A program made the position numbers and the translations under genes. A stretch of DNA of 64,000 nucleotides from Chitinophagales bacterium (GTDB lineage Bacteria; Bacteroidota; Bacteroidia; Chitinophagales; JADIYW01). The stretch lies in assembly GCA_023957215.1 (NCBI GenBank), contig JAMLHH010000015.1, forward strand, positions 1-64,000, read 5' to 3'. The first letter of the stretch is position 1. Each line of letters starts with the position of its first letter. Below, one piece after another: positions 1-7,095 of the stretch. The notes beneath the pieces were generated by a model. The model ran no database searches. It was not told the DNA's origin and saw nothing but the letters and a program-made list of their open reading frames with translations.

Positions 1-36
1 AAGCCCTGAAGGTTTCTCCTCTCAGGGCTTTTTTCT
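1..36 (+). terminator. Rho-independent terminator
   Basis: A 9-bp perfect stem (AAGCCCTGA / TCAGGGCTT) with a 12-nt loop is followed by a T run. On the plus strand it would end a gene lying before the window. It may also serve the minus-strand operon that ends near 63, but the sequence beyond position 1 is not visible. Confidence 0.7.
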
Positions 37-62
37 ATTCGGCATAATGTTGTAGGCAGTTT

Positions 63-182
63 TTATTTGTTCGTCAGCCAAAAGTAGATTGCAAGTCCGA
101 GCATTATTATTGTCTTAATGTTGCACCAAGTCAGTTTAAATTTTGGGGTTACTCGTTTACAACTTTCTGTTTTGTAGTCCAT
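63..182 (-). CDS. small membrane protein, 39 aa
   Basis: This is an open frame with an ATG 7 nt after the stop of the preceding DUF6789-like gene, the spacing of a translationally coupled gene. The product would be 39 residues: a charged N-terminus with two Cys and two Trp, then one hydrophobic C-terminal segment suited to a single membrane span. The frame can be extended upstream to 257, but that part only overlaps the neighbouring gene in another frame, so I prefer the short form. I do not recognise the family. Its reality rests on position and composition. Confidence 0.4.
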   Translation of the reverse strand: MDYKTESCKRVTPKFKLTWCNIKTIIMLGLAIYFWLTNK

Positions 183-189
183 AATTTTC

Positions 190-639
190 TTACTTTGTTG
201 CACAAGAATTGTCAGCACAATAAGTGTTTCCAACAGTTTTTGCCACTGCCATTCCAAAAATAATGTGTCCCATTAAACTACCTATCATTGTCAGCATCAT
301 TGAGCCTTCCATTTTAGGCATTGGCATCATTGCTCCCATAATTGCCATCATAATTTGAGCAAAGACAAACGCAATAATTCCAAAAACTGCACCTTTAAGC
401 CAAACATTACTGATTTTGTGTTTGAAAATGCACAAATAGGTGTAAGCAAATGCAAACATTATTCCTATCATAAAGTGCATAACCCAACCAACAAAAACGG
501 GCATTCCTAACATTCCCGAAAGCATTTCGGGTGGTGACATTTTTGGTATTCCCATCATTGGGGCAACCATCATTACTACGGTCATTATGGCTGTGCCTAT
601 AATTCCCGCTAAAATTGATTTCTGAATTTTACTGTTCAT
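190..639 (-). CDS. DUF6789-like multi-pass membrane protein
   Basis: A 149-residue, very hydrophobic, Met-rich protein with about four predicted membrane spans and short loops. The glycine-rich first helix (residues 8-30) and the overall pattern resemble the DUF6789 integral membrane family. The short C-terminal tail carries two Cys. It is the fourth gene of a minus-strand run: sigma factor, YceI, thioredoxin, this gene, then a 39-aa small protein. It starts 10 nt after the thioredoxin stop. No enzymatic motif is visible. The co-transcription suggests a role in envelope or redox stress, which is inference only. Confidence 0.6.
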   Translation of the reverse strand: MNSKIQKSILAGIIGTAIMTVVMMVAPMMGIPKMSPPEMLSGMLGMPVFVGWVMHFMIGIMFAFAYTYLCIFKHKISNVWLKGAVFGIIAFVFAQIMMAIMGAMMPMPKMEGSMMLTMIGSLMGHIIFGMAVAKTVGNTYCADNSCATK

Positions 640-649
640 TTCTTTGATT

Positions 650-1096
650 TTAATTGTTTGTAAATTTTTGTCCTAATTCAATGAGTTCGTTTGGGTTATG
701 ATAACCACCTGATATTCCTACCACTTTTCCATTTCCGTCTATGAAAAGTAATGACGGAAAACTGCGTAGTCCATACTTTTGCATTAGCATTGCACCATCT
801 CCTTGTTCTCCGTCAAAAGCTACGTTTACAAAATTTTGGTTGTAATAAATTCCAACTTCTGTATTTGAAAAAGTCTTTGCTTTTAACTTTTTACAAGGTC
901 CGCACCAAGTCGCATAAATATCCAAGAAAATCAACTTGTTTTCTTTTTTTGCAAGTTGTAAGGCTTCTTCCCAAGTTCCTTTGTGGAACTGTATGCCTTC
1001 TTTTGTGTCGGCTTTGAAATCCACTTTTGGATTTGCAAAGGCATAAACAGCCACCAATACAATGGCTGAAAATGCTATGAATAATAAGTTTTTCAT
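650..1096 (-). CDS. thioredoxin-family protein, exported
   Basis: A 148-residue protein with an N-terminal signal or anchor segment (residues 1-21) and one thioredoxin fold. The redox motif WCGPCKK follows the strand LIFLDIYAT, and the cis-Pro loop appears as RSFPSLLFI. The pattern is that of periplasmic thiol-disulfide oxidoreductases (DsbD-gamma or thioredoxin-like). Both active-site cysteines are present, so it should be catalytically competent. Its start overlaps the stop of the upstream yceI by one base, which indicates one transcript. With YceI and an ECF sigma factor it forms a plausible envelope-stress cassette. Confidence 0.85.
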   Translation of the reverse strand: MKNLLFIAFSAIVLVAVYAFANPKVDFKADTKEGIQFHKGTWEEALQLAKKENKLIFLDIYATWCGPCKKLKAKTFSNTEVGIYYNQNFVNVAFDGEQGDGAMLMQKYGLRSFPSLLFIDGNGKVVGISGGYHNPNELIELGQKFTNN

Positions 1097-1698
1097 TATT
1101 TCATTCTGTTTAATTCCATTGGAATATGGATACGAACTTCGTCACCAACCACCATTGTTGCAGCCCAACTTCCTGTGCCTACTCCAAAGTCTGTTCTGTT
1201 GATAGTGGTGTCAATTACTACACCTAAAATGATTGTCCCTTTCATCATTGGGTGTTCCATTTCACCCGTAATTTTCATTGGCAAAATCACATCTTTCGTT
1301 TTGTCCTTAATAGTCAGTTTTCCGTAAACTAAAAACTCCTTGTCTGACTTCTTTTCAATTTTTGTAGATTTGAAAGTCATATTAGGAAAAGATTTGGCAT
1401 CAAAGAAGTCTGCTGATTGCAAATGTTTATCACGTTTGCTGTCGTCTGTGCTTACGGTTTTTACAGAAATTGTAAAATCTGCTTTGCTGGATTGTAGATT
1501 GTTTGGGTCAAACTGAAAGTTGCCGTCAAAAGTCTTGAACTTTCCTGTTACTGCCGAAAAGAAGTGATTGATTGAGAAGTTTACAGAAGTGTGCGACTTG
1601 TCTAACTTCCACATTGTAGCGTTTTGTGCGTTTGCTGTGAACACACCCATTACAGTTATAAGAACTGCGAAACCAAATTTTTTGATTGTTGAAACCAT
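1096..1698 (-). CDS. YceI family periplasmic protein
   Basis: A 200-residue protein with a signal peptide ending near ANA (about residue 24), followed by one YceI-like lipocalin domain. Diagnostic features are the opening WKLDKSHTSVNFSINHFF and the central block with DDSKRDKHLQSADFFD. YceI proteins bind isoprenoid or other lipid ligands in a beta-barrel and are often induced by stress. The gene follows the ECF sigma factor after a 95-bp gap that carries the palindrome GTCGCCAATATTGACGAC. It overlaps the thioredoxin gene downstream by one base. The family call is solid; the ligand is unknown. Confidence 0.9.
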   Translation of the reverse strand: MVSTIKKFGFAVLITVMGVFTANAQNATMWKLDKSHTSVNFSINHFFSAVTGKFKTFDGNFQFDPNNLQSSKADFTISVKTVSTDDSKRDKHLQSADFFDAKSFPNMTFKSTKIEKKSDKEFLVYGKLTIKDKTKDVILPMKITGEMEHPMMKGTIILGVVIDTTINRTDFGVGTGSWAATMVVGDEVRIHIPMELNRMK

Positions 1699-1722
1699 TT
1701 TGATAAATTTTTAAATGTTATG

Positions 1723-1740
1723 GTCGCCAATATTGACGAC
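1723..1740. promoter_or_regulatory. palindromic operator-like site before yceI
   Basis: The 18-bp sequence GTCGCCAATATTGACGAC is palindromic apart from one mismatched pair and lies 25 bp upstream of the yceI start. Its core AATATTGACG recurs in inverted form upstream of the sigma-factor gene (2408-2444), so both promoters of the operon may be read by the same regulator. No regulator gene is visible next to it. Confidence 0.4.
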
Positions 1741-1793
1741 TTGAACCTTTATACCAATGGTTTCAAAAAATCACCCAAGCAACTGAAATATTT

Positions 1794-2345
1794 TTATTTT
1801 TTTTCTTTTTGCTCGTCTTCTTCCTTTACTTTTCTGATTTGCTCAACGCACTTATGTTTCTGATTTTGAGCGTTATGTTTTGTTGAGTAGCCGTATTCTT
1901 GCTGTATTTGCTCAATGGCTTTTTCTTTGAAAAAAATATCGTGAATTAGTCCTTTGCAATGCTCAGTGATTTGGTGCATATAGTTTTGCAACTTGTCCCA
2001 ATAGTTTTTTTCTTGTTCTATGGCAAGGTTAATGTCGTCAAAAAATTTATTGTCGTGAAGTTCGGTAAACTCAACTTCTCTGTAAGAAGTTCTCAACCGT
2101 TTTAACCACAAATTTTTAGCGATAGCCATAATGTAGGTCTTGATAGAAGCGGTAAGTTGGAAATTGTCTTGTCGTAATTTCTCTACCAAAACAAGCATTG
2201 TGTCCTGAAATACGTCTTCGGCATCATCTGTCCGTCCGTTATTGTTAGTTACGAAACGGTTTACCATTCCGAAATACTCTTTGTAGAGTTGTCCGAAAGC
2301 GTTGTTGTTTTCGCCTTTCAAGTCGTCTATTACTTCGGTTGTCAT
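1794..2345 (-). CDS. RNA polymerase ECF sigma factor
   Basis: A 183-residue sigma-70 family protein of ECF length. Region 2 is clear: FGQLYKEYFGMVNRFV near residue 17, then DAEDVFQDTMLVLVEKL and the helix IKTYIMAIAKNLWLKRLR. Region 4 is weaker: IEQIQQEYGYSTKHNAQNQKHKC, a helix-turn-helix with the usual linker, and a lysine-rich tail. No anti-sigma gene is adjacent. It leads a minus-strand run with yceI, a thioredoxin and a membrane protein, so it probably controls their expression. The ATG at 2345 gives a normal N-terminus for the family. Confidence 0.85.
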   Translation of the reverse strand: MTTEVIDDLKGENNNAFGQLYKEYFGMVNRFVTNNNGRTDDAEDVFQDTMLVLVEKLRQDNFQLTASIKTYIMAIAKNLWLKRLRTSYREVEFTELHDNKFFDDINLAIEQEKNYWDKLQNYMHQITEHCKGLIHDIFFKEKAIEQIQQEYGYSTKHNAQNQKHKCVEQIRKVKEEDEQKEKK

Positions 2346-2407
2346 TCTGTTATTTTTCTGTCTGCTTGTTCTTGGTTAGCGGTTCGGTAAAATTGCCTAC
2401 AACATCC

Positions 2408-2444
2408 ATATTGACGCCATTACTCCATTCTATTGCGTCAATAT
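2408..2444. promoter_or_regulatory. inverted repeat upstream of sigma gene
   Basis: Perfect 10-bp arms ATATTGACGC and GCGTCAATAT are separated by 17 bp, 63 bp upstream of the sigma-factor ATG. The arm matches the core of the palindrome before yceI. It could be an operator, or half of a recombination-site hairpin, because a GTTGTAGGC box follows directly (2394-2405). Confidence 0.4.
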
Positions 2445-2468
2445 TGCTTATGTGTGAAGATATTTTTG

Positions 2469-3377
2469 TCAATCTTTTTTATTTTTATCAAATATAAAAG
2501 ATTCATATATACTATCCAAGGGACTTTTTAAAGTTTTGTTGTTGATACTCATAATTTTGGTGTAGATTTCGGTAGTCTTGATGTTGGAATGCCCAAGAGC
2601 TTGTTGAATATATCGGATGTTGATTCCTTTTTGCATCAGATGGGTGGCGAAGCTGTGTCTTAAAGTGTGGGGCGTACTCCAAGGATTACTTCCGGTTTCT
2701 TTTACTGCTGTCCTAAATATATTTTGAATACTTCGAATGGAATATTGTCCGCCATCCTGACCTTCAAACAACCAGTAGGATGGTTTATAGGCTTTGTAAT
2801 ATTCTCTCAGCAAATCCAGAACATAAGGACTTAACACCGTGTGCCGGTCTTTTTTACCTTTGCTGTCTTTGATGAAAATAAAGCCTTCCTTACTATGTAT
2901 GTCTATGATTCTCAATCTTGTTGCCTCACTTATTCGTAGTCCGGCACTATAAATTAAATGCAAAATAACTCTGTGTTTTATATTTTTGGGTTGGTTAATA
3001 ATAGCGGCTACTTCTTCTATGCTTAGCACATTTGGAAGATTCAAGCTTTTTTTGGGTCGTGTGATTTGATAATATTCTCTCGGTTTTCCTAATGTATGTT
3101 CGTAGTAGGATTTTATTGCATTGATAATTGTATTTTGATTCGTTTCTCTGATTTTATATTTTGTTATCAAATGATATAGATAACCTTCGATTTGTTCTTT
3201 GGTTATCTCGCTATATTCCATATAATCAAAGTATTTAAAGAACTGTTTTAAAGCACCTTGATATGTCAGTATCGTTTTGCGTATATGACTTGTGGCGGTT
3301 TTCAAAGCACTTTCTTGTCCGCTTGCAACAAACTTACTTAAATGCACAAAACTTGAATTTACCACTTCACCCGCCAT
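2469..3377 (-). pseudogene. tyrosine integrase, 3' part of split gene
   Basis: A 302-residue open frame holding the core-binding and catalytic domains of a Bacteroidota tyrosine recombinase. The catalytic set is complete: R148 in YSAGLRIS, K173 in DSKGKKD, H237 and R240 in HTLRHSF, H263 in LGHS, and nucleophile Y272 in EIYT. The KSPLD ending resembles integron integrases and their relatives. Residues 1-35 are not integrase-like: they are encoded by the recombination-site end of an inserted cassette. Residue 36 onward (ILTYQGALKQFF) continues in frame from Thr132 of the upstream fragment at 4152-4562. Intact, the protein would have been about 399 residues. The fragment may still be translated, but it lacks the N-terminal arm. 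Confidence 0.8.
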
Positions 3378-3401
3378 AAGTTATATACGCTGTTATGCAA
3401 C
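3279..3401 (-). repeat. attC-like imperfect palindrome
   Basis: Arms at 3279-3300 and 3369-3390 are inverted copies with 3 mismatches in 22, separated by 68 nt. The outer box GTTATGCAAC lies at 3392-3401, and its partner GTTGCATAAC lies at 4158-4167, at the far end of the cassette. That is where the terminal bases of an attC fall after linear integration. The length and the paired inner and outer boxes match integron attC sites. Confidence 0.65.
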
Positions 3402-3812
3402 GGCTTTCTTTTTAATTATCTCATTTCCAAAGATTTTCAAGATTAACGGACTAAAAATCAGTTCCGGTAAAATTGCTGGCAAATAGAAAAACAAGAACAT
3501 AATGTCAATCGGTAAATGCCAAAATGCCCAAATAAAATACGAACTTATGATAGTCAGGATTCTTGTCAGGATAATAACTGAAATGCTTGTCAGCAAAGAC
3601 TTTTTGTTCTTGTAAAGCACATATCCTTGAAAAATCGCTCCCAATAAAAACGTTATCGACCCTAAAAATAGAATCAGAACTAAAAGTTCAATTATTGGTG
3701 TCGGTTCTTGTTCCATTACTTGTCGATAGTCAAATTTGCTATGTAACTTTCGAGTTCTATTGTTCTTTTTCTTGTCAGGTCGAGTTTTGTCTGGGCTGCA
3801 ACAGGAATCCAC
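3393..3812 (-). CDS. small multi-pass membrane protein (cassette)
   Basis: A 139-residue frame. The first ~30 residues overlap the upstream LprI-like gene and are charged and Cys-rich, so a start at the internal Met 33 (about 3716) is more likely and gives about 107 residues. The remainder has three to four hydrophobic segments (ELLVLILFLGSITFLLG, ISVIILTRILTIISSYFIW, DIMFLFFYLPAILPELIF). I do not recognise the family. It is the second gene of the inserted cassette and stops just before the recombination site, as cassette genes usually do. Confidence 0.6.
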   Translation of the reverse strand: MDSCCSPDKTRPDKKKNNRTRKLHSKFDYRQVMEQEPTPIIELLVLILFLGSITFLLGAIFQGYVLYKNKKSLLTSISVIILTRILTIISSYFIWAFWHLPIDIMFLFFYLPAILPELIFSPLILKIFGNEIIKKKAVA

Positions 3813-4135
3813 ATTGTTCCTTGCATATCGTAGTAGAGTTGGTTTGAAAATTCAATCTCTTTGTCTCGATATTCAATCCATTCTCTTTGAGCGATTTTTA
3901 GTTTTTCTTTTTGCTCAGTTGTCAGCAAGTCCAATAGCTCTTTGTATGCTTTGTTTAATTCAGTGTCCCATTTTTCTGTTGCCGTACTCACACAGTCGGT
4001 CATTCCTTTAGTTGTGTAGTTTTCACTTGAGTTAAGACAATCTTGAAGTTCCTTGTCAATTTGGTATGTGCTGTCGACCTGTCCGTAAGTGATTACAGAG
4101 AAAATGGTCAATATCATTGTCAGCACGATTTTCAT
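3716..4135 (-). CDS. LprI/DUF1311 family secreted protein (cassette)
   Basis: A 139-residue protein with a signal peptide (MKIVLTMILTIFSVITYGQ) and one DUF1311 (lysozyme-inhibitor LprI-like) domain. The family pattern shows as DCLNSSENYTTKGMTDCV, then the Trp-rich centre EKWDTELNKAYKELL and REWIEYRDKE. Members are periplasmic or secreted; one mycobacterial member inhibits lysozyme, and most are uncharacterised. It is the first gene after the 5' junction of the inserted cassette, starting 31 bp from the junction. It ends where the membrane-protein gene begins. The family call is good; function here is unknown. Confidence 0.75.
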   Translation of the reverse strand: MKIVLTMILTIFSVITYGQVDSTYQIDKELQDCLNSSENYTTKGMTDCVSTATEKWDTELNKAYKELLDLLTTEQKEKLKIAQREWIEYRDKEIEFSNQLYYDMQGTMWIPVAAQTKLDLTRKRTIELESYIANLTIDK

Positions 4136-4151
4136 TGTTTACGTTGTCTTT

Positions 4152-4562
4152 TTAGCTGTTGCATAACGTAGAAGCTTTAAGACCTTTGAGAACTAGTTTC
4201 TGCTCATTTTGTGCCAATGCTTCATCCATTTTTTGACTGCAAACGATTTTAGGTGTTGGGGGAGGATTAATCTGATTTTGAATACTTAATTTACCTTCAA
4301 ATAAGGTTTTGACTTTTTTAATATTTTCCTCTGTGTTTATAAGACTCCAAAGTTTTTGTTGAGGATGATAAAATGAAGAATTTATTTTTTTGAATACCTC
4401 TCTTTCTTCTTTGAAAAAGTAGGGGATAAACACCTTAAATCGAGATGCTTTTATTTGCGGTATAAATAAAATTATTTTTTCTTGAGAGTTCTTTTCCATA
4501 AGAAAATTTATTGTTACTATAAATATATGTAAAAAAATTACAGTTATAAAGTTGATTATCAA
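4152..4562 (-). pseudogene. tyrosine integrase, 5' part of split gene
   Basis: A 136-codon frame. From Met22 it shows the N-terminal extension typical of Bacteroidota integrases (FIPYFFKEEREVF, then QKLWSLINTEENIKKVKTLFEGK), followed by the start of the SAM-like core-binding domain (NEQKLVLKGLKAST). The frame is intact to Thr132 (codon 4169-4167). The last four codons and the stop come from the inserted cassette. Joining Thr132 to residue 36 of the downstream fragment gives an uninterrupted integrase. The true start is probably Met22 rather than Met1, because residues 1-21 are hydrophobic and unlike the family. Confidence 0.75.
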
Positions 4563-4570
4563 ATATAATT

Positions 4571-4614
4571 GTTCTTATCCGTTAAGAACGATTAACTGTA
4601 AATTACTATATTTG
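4571..4614 (+). promoter_or_regulatory. promoter with inverted repeat, zinc-ribbon gene
   Basis: A -7 box TATATTTG at 4607-4614 fits the Bacteroidota consensus TAnnTTTG and lies 29 bp upstream of the ATG at 4643. Just before it is a perfect 7-bp inverted repeat GTTCTTA / TAAGAAC (4571-4589). It could be an operator shared with the divergent integrase gene that starts at or below 4562. Confidence 0.5.
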
Positions 4615-4642
4615 ACTTAATTATACTTTATATTACTATAAA

Positions 4643-4990
4643 ATGAAAAATTGTAAAGTTTGTGAAAAGCCAATAAAAGGGAGGTCAGATAAAATTTTTT
4701 GTTCCATAGAATGTAAAAATTATTATCACAAAAAGCTCCGATTTGCTACAAAAATGGCTGCCAAACAAATTGATGGTTATTTAAAACGCAACTATAAAAT
4801 TCTGTTGGAACTTTTAGGTGGCAATAAAATCCAAGTAAAAGTATATCGCAATCAATTATCCCAAAAAGGATTCAGATTTCAATATCATACACATTTTTAT
4901 ATTAACTCTAAGAACAAAATGTATCATTATCTTTATGATTTGGCTTGGATGGAGTTTTCTGATGATGAAGTATTGATAATTAGACATTAG
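4643..4990 (+). CDS. zinc-ribbon protein of unknown function
   Basis: A 115-residue protein that starts with a Cys4 zinc ribbon: CKVC near residue 4 and FCSIEC near residue 19, followed by KNYYHKK. The C-terminal ~70 residues are mixed basic and aromatic (YLKRNYKILLELL, GFRFQYHTHFYIN) with no catalytic motif I can name. Similar small zinc-ribbon proteins are frequent in Bacteroidota accessory regions. It diverges from the split integrase gene and shares its upstream region, so it may have travelled with that element. Function unknown. Confidence 0.7.
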   Translation: MKNCKVCEKPIKGRSDKIFCSIECKNYYHKKLRFATKMAAKQIDGYLKRNYKILLELLGGNKIQVKVYRNQLSQKGFRFQYHTHFYINSKNKMYHYLYDLAWMEFSDDEVLIIRH

Positions 4991-5187
4991 TTTTATTTAT
5001 AGGGAATGATAAGAATGCTATCACTTAATTTAGCGAATGCGATGGTCTATCGTCTGAGACCTGTCGTCACTTTTGTCAGCAAAAAACAGATGATGCTCCA
5101 CTCTGCCACTCACGCAGCTTAAATGCAGAAATGTTTTCTATTTCAATAACTGTGATTTAAAAAATTCATTTTTCTCTCAGTAAAAAC

Positions 5188-6984
5188 TTAAAGGATACTG
5201 AGCAAGTCATCTTTAGATAGATTTTTAAAAGAATTTTTGTCGGTATGAATTAAATCCTCTACGAGTTTTAATTTCTTTTCTTGTAGTTTCATAATTTTCT
5301 CTTCGATAGAATCTGGAACTATTAATCTAATGGCTATGACATGGTTTTTTTGTCCTATTCTGTAAGCTCTATCTATAGCTTGATTTTCTACAGCCGGATT
5401 CCACCATGGATCGATAATGAAGACGTATTCTGCTTCTGTGAGATTTAGTCCGGTACCACCGGCTTTAAGGCTGATTAAAAATACACGCACTTCGTCGTTC
5501 TCTTGAAATAGATTGACCTGTTCTTCTCTATTTCTGGTTTTCCCGGTCAAGTATGCATATTTAATATTCTCTTGTTCTAGTTTTTCTTTAATCAAATCCA
5601 GCATACCTACAAATTGTGAAAAGACCAACACCTTATGTTCGTTTTTTAATTTATCGATTTGTTGCATGAGTTCTTCGATTTTGGAAGATTGATTCCCGTA
5701 GTATTCTTGATCAGATAGCAATGCCGGTGAATTACAAATTTGTCTAAGTTTTGTCAAGCCTTGTAATACATGCAAAGATGATTTGTGTAGCTCTTCTTCT
5801 GAAATACCTAATAAATACTTTTGAAATTCGGCTTTATATAAATCATAAACCTTTCTCTGCTGAGCTCCCATTTCACAGGTAATTATCATTTCTGTCTTAT
5901 CAGGTAATTCTTTTACTACTTGTTTTTTTGTTCGTCTCAAAATAAATGGATGTACTTTTTGTTGTAACTCTTTAGCTATGATTTCGTCTTGAAACTTATC
6001 TATGGGAGTGGCATAATCTTCTTTGAATTTCTTCATTGAGCCTAACAAACCCGGCATTACAAAAGAAAGTTGTGCATATAAATCAAAGGTGGAGTTCTCG
6101 ACAGGCGTACCTGTCGCTGCTATTCTCTGGTTGGCTTTTAATAGTCTTACGGATTTATATCGCTGAGAGTTTGGATTTTTGATAGCCTGCGACTCATCCA
6201 AAACTATAATATTGAAGTGAAATTTTTTAAGCTCTTCAATATCCGAAATGAGAGTCCCGTAAGTAGTAAGTATCAAATCATGTTTCTTAAGTTCGTTGTT
6301 ATCTATGTTTCTATTTGAACCATAAAGTACAAGATAGTTGATGTGTGGAGCGAATTTTTCAAGTTCTTTTTGCCAGTTAAACAATAGAGAAGTAGGCACT
6401 ACGACTAAATTTGTTTTTCCCTTTTGATAACCGGCTAAGAAATAAGCTATAATCTGTATTGTTTTCCCCAATCCCATATCATCGGCGAGAATCCCACCAA
6501 AATTAAAATCATTTAAAAAACTTAACCAGTTAAGTCCTTCTTTTTGATAATCTCTCAAAGTGGCTTTCAATTTCTTGGGAATTTTAATGTTTTCTATAGA
6601 TTGAAAGTTGTTGAGCTTTTCTTTCAAGTGCATAATTTCAATTTTAGCATCATTATCTATAACTTCTTCATTAAACAGTGTGTCAATTAAAGTGAAATTA
6701 CTTTTATGAGTTCTGACACTATTATCTTTAACTTCTCCGACTCTGAAATATTTCCGAAATTTTTCTATCCATTCTTTAGGAAGTATTCCCTTCGTGCCAT
6801 CTCCTAACTGTACATATCTTGTCTTGTTAAGAATAGCCTTTTGTACATCTTTTAAATTTATTTTTTGATCTCCGAAAGAGATGTTTGTTTCAATGTCAAA
6901 CCAGTCTATACCCGATTTGACCTGAGTAGATATTATAGCTTTATTGGTATTATAATTTTCTTTATTGATTTCTTTAAATCCCAT
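5188..6984 (-). pseudogene. SNF2-family helicase, C-terminal half
   Basis: 598 codons holding the full SNF2 ATPase. It begins with the tail of a DUF3670/SNF2-associated segment (GIDWFDIETNISFGDQ). The motifs are Walker A-like ADDMGLGKTIQ, motif II LDESQAIKNP, motif III ATGTPVENS, then helicase C with VFSQFVGMLD, KAGGTGLNLTEA and motif VI QAIDRAYRIGQ. It is in the same register as the SWIM-domain half upstream (7096-8901), but 111 nt with several stops separate them. That linker is coding in another frame. The catalytic half alone has every motif, and an ATG at 6984 could start it, so a residual product is possible. Confidence 0.8.
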
Positions 6985-7095
6985 AATGATATAGCCGTTT
7001 TTTTGCCAATCATTGAAGGCTTTTAAGAACCATTCATCTTCTATAAAATCTTCTTATTTAAGTAAAAAAAGTTTGTTTTAGGTAGCTCATTAAAA

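Larger units (their letters stand above)
3273..4166 (-). mobile_element. integron-type gene cassette inserted in integrase gene
   Basis: An 894-bp segment interrupts the integrase gene. Removing it joins ...AAA GCT TCT ACG to ATA CTG ACA TAT..., which restores one frame and the expected family sequence LKAST-ILTYQG. The 3' end carries an attC-like structure: boxes GTTGCATAAC at one side and GTTATGCAAC carried to the other end, with inner arms at 3279-3300 and 3369-3390 (19 of 22 matched, inverted). The target site G^AT agrees with the GWT consensus known for integron secondary sites. The cassette encodes an LprI-like protein and a small membrane protein in the same orientation. The G at the junction cannot be assigned to one side. 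Confidence 0.75.

Noticed and set aside
2469-3377. Integrase as part of the CRISPR adaptation machinery or as a prophage integrase
   Set aside because: It is 26 kb from the cas genes, there are no phage structural genes nearby, and the gene is split by a cassette.
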